Shown here: positions 6,279-9,720 of the stretch, piece by piece
How positions within the stretch are numbered: the first letter of the stretch is position 1
How the letters are laid out: every line of letters starts with the position of its first letter
Assembly: GCA_028277545.1 (NCBI GenBank)
Contig: JANQGB010000929.1
Location: 1 to 9,720, forward strand
Origin: Phycisphaerae bacterium
GTDB lineage: Bacteria; Planctomycetota; Phycisphaerae; UBA1845
Reading direction: 5' to 3'
DNA length: 9,720 nt
Made by a program: the position numbers and the translations under genes
The notes under the pieces: generated by a model
What the model saw: the letters and a program-made list of their open reading frames with translations, nothing else
What the model was told of the DNA's origin: nothing
The model's database searches: none

Positions 6279-7697
6279 TCAGTCGCCGGTAACGGGCTGG
6301 TCGCGTTCGATGGTCACCATCGGCGGAGGCCAGAACACGCGGTCCCCCTTCTCTGTCAATTCATGCGCGTGGGTGCCACCGTCATCGACCTGATTGTCTG
6401 CTACGCTGTACAGTGTGAATTCGGTACCGTCTTTCTCGACACGGTAGACGAATGGACGTCCGCTGTACGGATCTATGGGAGCCTCCTTCAGGAAGCCGGG
6501 CACGAGTTCGCTGAGCGCTCTTGGCCACTTACCGTGCTTGTCGCGGTACTCGTGGAGGGCCACGACGCAGGACAGGGCGGTGCGGCACATGCGCGCCTCT
6601 TCGCGCAACAGGCGAGACTGAGTGGAACCAAGCGCCCCGCACCCAAACAGGCCCAGGCTGGGGATGTCCAGGATCAGGTCGCAGTACTTCTGGCGAAACC
6701 CGTCAGCACCTCTCCAGGCCTCGTGGAAGGGTAATGTCGCCCACTGCGCCGCCAATTCGCATGACTGGAGGTAAGCCTGCCAATCGTCCTTGGCAGAAGT
6801 TGCCCGTAACGCTACACGGAGTTCCTCAACGTTCCTGAACGGGCTGTTTCCGAACAAACCACGCGTCTCATCCGCTTGGTCGTCTCTGTTCAGCCAAGCC
6901 TCAGCCATCCCGGCGAGATCGGCGTGCTTGTCGGGGTTCTGAGCCCATTCATGCCAGGCTTCGATGTAGTCCAAAGTCCACAGGGTCTCGGCCTCATCGA
7001 GGGTGCTTGCTGTACAGCGTCGGTCGTCACCCTCACTGATTCTGGTCATCACCTCGCGCAGGCCGTTGGGAGGGTGGCGTTGAAGGAAGTTGAGAGTCTG
7101 TTCGCAGGCTGCGCGCTCAACCGCTATTGCCGTGAGCCGCTGAATCTCAAAAGGTAGCTGATATGCGTGGTCGGCGACTGCATGCACGCGGAGATTCCAC
7201 TTGTAGGCTTCGTCCCAGTTGCCGTCGAGGGCGCAGGCGTTGGCAGCGACTCGCATGAGCTTGCCGAAACGCATCAACTCTATCCCGAAGGAATAGTACG
7301 CCGAGGCGTGCAGCCGGCCGCCGTCGGGGGCGAGCGGGCGGAAGCATCGCTCCCGGCGGACGGCCCTCTTCAGTGCCCCCAGCGTCTTGCTGTTTGCCTT
7401 CAGCCACTGCTGGATGATCCTCCTCTCCTCGGTAGTCCACTGATCGATCAGCGACAGGTCCACCAGATGGAAGTCAACATGTTCGTATGCAGCGTAATCC
7501 TCGCTGGGCGCCTTGCTCGACAGGTCGAAGAGGTACACGTAGCTAGCCTCGGCCTTGGCATACACGTTGGCCGCGTTCAGGCCGTCAAATCGGTCCACCA
7601 GCTTCTCAACGTAGGCGATTCGTTCATCAGCCGGGATAGTCGTCAAGTCCTTCTCGGTGCCCATCATGGCTAAGGCCGGCAGCAGGTAAGCAAGCAT
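6279..7697 (-). CDS. Hypothetical planctomycete-type protein with pseudopilin-like C-terminal motif
   Basis: Predicted 472-aa protein. The ATG at 7695-7697 is chosen because AGAGAGG (7704-7710) lies 6 nt upstream; an ATG at 7742 would add 15 residues ahead of it. The N-terminus MLAYLLPALAMMG is a short hydrophobic stretch that may be a weak signal or anchor. Residues about 20-370 are largely alpha-helical, with many W, R and E residues and a helical-repeat appearance (for example 155-200 and 231-270). Residues about 370-440 contain the motif found in type II secretion pseudopilins and in many planctomycete hypothetical proteins: RTALSCVVALHEYRDKHGKW, then PRALSELVPGF, IDPYSGRPFVYR, LYSVADNQVDDGG. 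In pseudopilins this region is the globular, sometimes calcium-binding, C-terminal part, but the hallmark N-terminal methylation helix is absent. Function is unknown; probably envelope-associated. Confidence 0.88.
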   Translation of the reverse strand: MLAYLLPALAMMGTEKDLTTIPADERIAYVEKLVDRFDGLNAANVYAKAEASYVYLFDLSSKAPSEDYAAYEHVDFHLVDLSLIDQWTTEERRIIQQWLKANSKTLGALKRAVRRERCFRPLAPDGGRLHASAYYSFGIELMRFGKLMRVAANACALDGNWDEAYKWNLRVHAVADHAYQLPFEIQRLTAIAVERAACEQTLNFLQRHPPNGLREVMTRISEGDDRRCTASTLDEAETLWTLDYIEAWHEWAQNPDKHADLAGMAEAWLNRDDQADETRGLFGNSPFRNVEELRVALRATSAKDDWQAYLQSCELAAQWATLPFHEAWRGADGFRQKYCDLILDIPSLGLFGCGALGSTQSRLLREEARMCRTALSCVVALHEYRDKHGKWPRALSELVPGFLKEAPIDPYSGRPFVYRVEKDGTEFTLYSVADNQVDDGGTHAHELTEKGDRVFWPPPMVTIERDQPVTGD

Positions 7698-7723
7698 CGC
7701 GATCCTCTCTGTCGAGTGTCCAT

Positions 7724-7735
7724 AAGTGTTCACTT
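7724..7735. promoter_or_regulatory. Small palindrome upstream of the 472-aa gene
   Basis: AAGTG-TT-CACTT is a perfect 12-bp inverted repeat with 5-bp arms, 26 bases before the start codon at 7697. Its position between the likely promoter and the ribosome-binding site fits an operator. No regulator can be assigned. Confidence 0.25.
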
Positions 7736-7841
7736 TAACCACTGCACGACCTCAATCCAAGTGGACGATGCGACCTTGCGCTGATGAATCGCTTGACTTG
7801 GTGGAGAAGTCCGGTCGGGAGTCCGGATTGAGCCGCGGACT

Positions 7842-7856
7842 GCTCATAAGATGAGC
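7842..7856. promoter_or_regulatory. Dyad GCTCAT-AAG-ATGAGC upstream of the deacylase promoter
   Basis: Perfect 6-bp arms (7842-7847 and 7851-7856) around a 3-nt centre, ending 26 bases before the candidate -35. Just before it, AGTCCGG occurs twice 12 bases apart (7808-7814 and 7820-7826), and the second copy can pair with CGGACT at 7836-7841. This cluster is a plausible regulator-binding region. Confidence 0.3.
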
Positions 7857-7882
7857 CGGAGCTGCTGAATCGGTGGGCAACT

Positions 7883-7911
7883 TTGAGGTATGCTGCCGGC
7901 GGGAGTATTCT
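7883..7911 (+). promoter_or_regulatory. Candidate promoter of the D-aminoacylase fusion gene
   Basis: TTGAGG (7883-7888) and TATTCT (7906-7911) are separated by exactly 17 bases; each matches four of six consensus positions. The predicted start near 7918 gives a leader of about 117 bases before the ATG at 8035. Confidence 0.45.
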
Positions 7912-8034
7912 GTCTGCGCGCTATCGCTCCAGGACATGACCCGGTCGCGGCCACAACGGCATGTCCGAGGTCGCTACTGGCGCAAGGCCGGGGGCCGTGA
8001 CCTGGCAGACACAAACGACTCGAGAGGTTGAGCA

Positions 8035-9720
8035 ATGCACGCAATCATCTACGTCGCACTTTCGATCCTGGTGACCGGCGCCGGCGCTGAACCGCGGACC
8101 GCCGACACGGGCGGGCCGGCGTCCGCGCCTTATGACCTGCTTATCGACGGCGGAACGCTGATCGACGGGAGCGGCGAGCCCGGCAGACAGGCTGACCTGT
8201 TGATCCGTGGCGATCGCATCGCCCGAATTGGCCAGATAGAGGCGGCGGACGTCTCGGTGAAACGGGTGATCGATGCGACCGGCCTGGTAGTTACGCCCGG
8301 CTTCATCGACGCGCACAGCCACGGTGACCCGCTGAAGAGACCGGGGCTCGACAACTTCCTGGCCATGGGCGTGACCACGATTTGTGTGGGGCAGGACGGC
8401 TCCAGCCCGTCGAACCTGGGCTCCTGGATGCGGCAGGTTGAAGCATCCCGGACCGGTGCCAACATTGTGCCTTTCGTGGGCCACGGAACGGTACGCAAAC
8501 TGTCCGGCGTTGGCTTGCAACCCGACCCAACGCCGACGCAGATGCAGGCCATGCAGTCGCTGGTACGGCAGGCCATGGTACGGGGCTGCTGGGGTCTGAC
8601 TACCGGACTGGAGTACCAGCCTGGTTCGTTCGCCGATCTCGACGAGCTGATCGCCCTGGCCAAGCCTGTGGCGGCTGCCAATGGCTTGGTGATGAGCCAC
8701 ATGCGCAGCGAGGATGACGACAAAATCTCCGGGGCGCTGGGCGAACTGCTGGCTCAGGGGCAGGGTAGCGGCTGCCCGGTGCACGTCTCCCACATCAAGG
8801 TCACGTACGGGCACGGTGCCCCTCGGGCCGAGCAGGTGCTCGAACAGATGCAGACCGCCCGCCAGGCCGGCCTGACGGTCACCGCCGACATCTACCCCTA
8901 CACCGCCAGCTACACGGGCATCGGCATCGTCTTCCCCGACTGGGCCAAGCCGCCGCACGATTACACCGAAGTCGTCAAGTCCCGCCGCGGTGAACTGGCC
9001 GACTACCTCCGCCGGCGGGTCACGCTCCGCAACGGCCCCGACGCCACTCTGCTGGGATCCGGCCCCCACGCCGGTAAAACCCTCGCCCAGGTGGCGAACG
9101 AGCTTGGCAAGCCCTTTGAAGACGTGCTGATCGACGACATCACCCTGAGCGGAGCCAGCGCCGCCTACTTCGTTATGGATGCAGAGCTGCAGGATCGTCT
9201 GCTGATCGAACCGCAGGTGATGATCTGCTCGGACGGCAGCGCCACATCGCGGCATCCTCGCGGGCACGGTGCCTTTGCCCGCGTCATCCGCAAGTTCGTC
9301 GTTGAAGACCAGCGCCTGCCGCTGGAAGAGGCGGTGCACAAGATGACCGGCCTCTCCGCCGCCACCGTGGGTCTGGACCGGCTCCGACGCGGACGCCTGG
9401 CACAGGGCTGGGCGGCCGACGTGCTGATCTTCGACCCCCTGGGCGTGCGCGACAATGCCACGTACGAGAAGCCACACCGACTGGCGACCGGGTTCGACCG
9501 AGTGATCGTCAACGGGCAGGTAGTCCGCGTGAAAGACCGCCCCACGGGCCTCCGGGCCGGCAGGCTGCTGCGCCGCCCCAGCGATAGCACGCTGCAACAG
9601 ACGGTGGACAGCCTGCTGCTGGACTTTGACGGTACCGACACGCCCGGGGCCAGTGTGGCGATCGTCCGCGATGGTGAGCTTTTGCTGGCCAGGGGCTACG
9701 GACTGGCCAACGTCGAGGAC
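8035..9720 (+). CDS. Secreted N-acyl-D-amino-acid deacylase-type amidohydrolase fused to beta-lactamase-family serine hydrolase (partial)
   Basis: The first 562 residues are in the window and the frame runs off its end. AGAGG (8023-8027) sits 7 nt before the ATG. Residues 1-18 form a Sec signal peptide ending AGA. Residues about 33-513 are a D-aminoacylase-type amidohydrolase: YDLLIDGGTLIDGSG, then PGFIDAHSHGD with metal-ligand H94 and H96, VGQDGSSP (120-124 region), FVGHGTVR, GLTTGLEYQPGS, SHMRSE (H222), HVSHIK (H253) and the catalytic-type Asp in CSDGS (D400). The domain ends VIVNGQVVRV...GRLLRR. The family hydrolyses N-acyl-D-amino acids or D-amino-acid-containing peptides using zinc. Asp121 replaces the bridging Cys of classical members, so substrate class is uncertain. 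After a short linker, residues about 536-562 (PGASVAIVRDGELLLARGYG) match the N-terminal strands of class C beta-lactamase/D-aminopeptidase-type hydrolases. The S-x-x-K nucleophile would lie beyond the window. It is divergent from the 472-aa gene. Confidence 0.92.
   Translation, partial: MHAIIYVALSILVTGAGAEPRTADTGGPASAPYDLLIDGGTLIDGSGEPGRQADLLIRGDRIARIGQIEAADVSVKRVIDATGLVVTPGFIDAHSHGDPLKRPGLDNFLAMGVTTICVGQDGSSPSNLGSWMRQVEASRTGANIVPFVGHGTVRKLSGVGLQPDPTPTQMQAMQSLVRQAMVRGCWGLTTGLEYQPGSFADLDELIALAKPVAAANGLVMSHMRSEDDDKISGALGELLAQGQGSGCPVHVSHIKVTYGHGAPRAEQVLEQMQTARQAGLTVTADIYPYTASYTGIGIVFPDWAKPPHDYTEVVKSRRGELADYLRRRVTLRNGPDATLLGSGPHAGKTLAQVANELGKPFEDVLIDDITLSGASAAYFVMDAELQDRLLIEPQVMICSDGSATSRHPRGHGAFARVIRKFVVEDQRLPLEEAVHKMTGLSAATVGLDRLRRGRLAQGWAADVLIFDPLGVRDNATYEKPHRLATGFDRVIVNGQVVRVKDRPTGLRAGRLLRRPSDSTLQQTVDSLLLDFDGTDTPGASVAIVRDGELLLARGYGLANVED

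Noticed and set aside
5827..6734. Overlapping plus-strand frames at 5827-6393 and 6099-6734
   Set aside because: They overlap each other and run antisense into the supported 472-aa gene; their translations look like reverse-strand noise.
7921..9597. A 558-codon open frame on the minus strand
   Set aside because: It lies wholly antisense to the well-supported D-aminoacylase, whose motifs are unmistakable. Long antisense frames are typical of GC-rich genes with biased third positions. The translation has no recognisable domain.

Overview
The window looks like chromosomal DNA from a GC-rich member of the Planctomycetota (Phycisphaerae-like), possibly a metagenome-assembled genome. The main pointers are a secreted protein with a C-terminal PEP-CTERM sorting tail, a lipoprotein with a poly-glycine spacer right after its lipobox, and a long protein whose C-terminus carries the pseudopilin-like W-P-x-x-L-x-x-L-V-P ... 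P-x-D-P-x-S-G motif common in uncharacterised planctomycete proteins. This assignment is inference; no rRNA, tRNA or marker gene is present.

Layout. 1-302: no convincing gene, one small hairpin. 303-1436 (-): lipoprotein ending in a cysteine-rich tail with knottin (inhibitor cystine knot) spacing. 1437-2130: non-coding, with a strong dyad just after the next gene. 2131-2829 (-): PEP-CTERM protein. 2830-3137: divergent regulatory region with candidate promoters and a possible 24-codon leader. 3138-4415 (+): 425-aa protein of unknown function with a helix-turn-helix-like N-terminal stretch. 4489-5448 (-): one reading frame cut in two by an in-frame amber codon at 4996-4998. 5504-5887 (-): small uncertain ORF. 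5888-6278: no supported gene. 6279-7697 (-): 472-aa planctomycete-type hypothetical protein. 7698-8034: divergent promoter region with dyads and a good sigma-70-like promoter. 8035-9720 (+, runs off the end): secreted N-acyl-D-amino-acid deacylase-type amidohydrolase that continues without a stop into the start of a beta-lactamase-family serine hydrolase domain.

The genes do not form one obvious pathway or operon. Four of the six main products have a hydrophobic or lipoprotein N-terminus or a surface-sorting tail, so this is mostly an envelope/secretome neighbourhood. I see no CRISPR array, insertion sequence, integrase, toxin-antitoxin pair or recognisable defence system. The three observations most worth following are the knottin-like tail of the lipoprotein, the D-aminoacylase/serine hydrolase fusion, and the amber-split gene.
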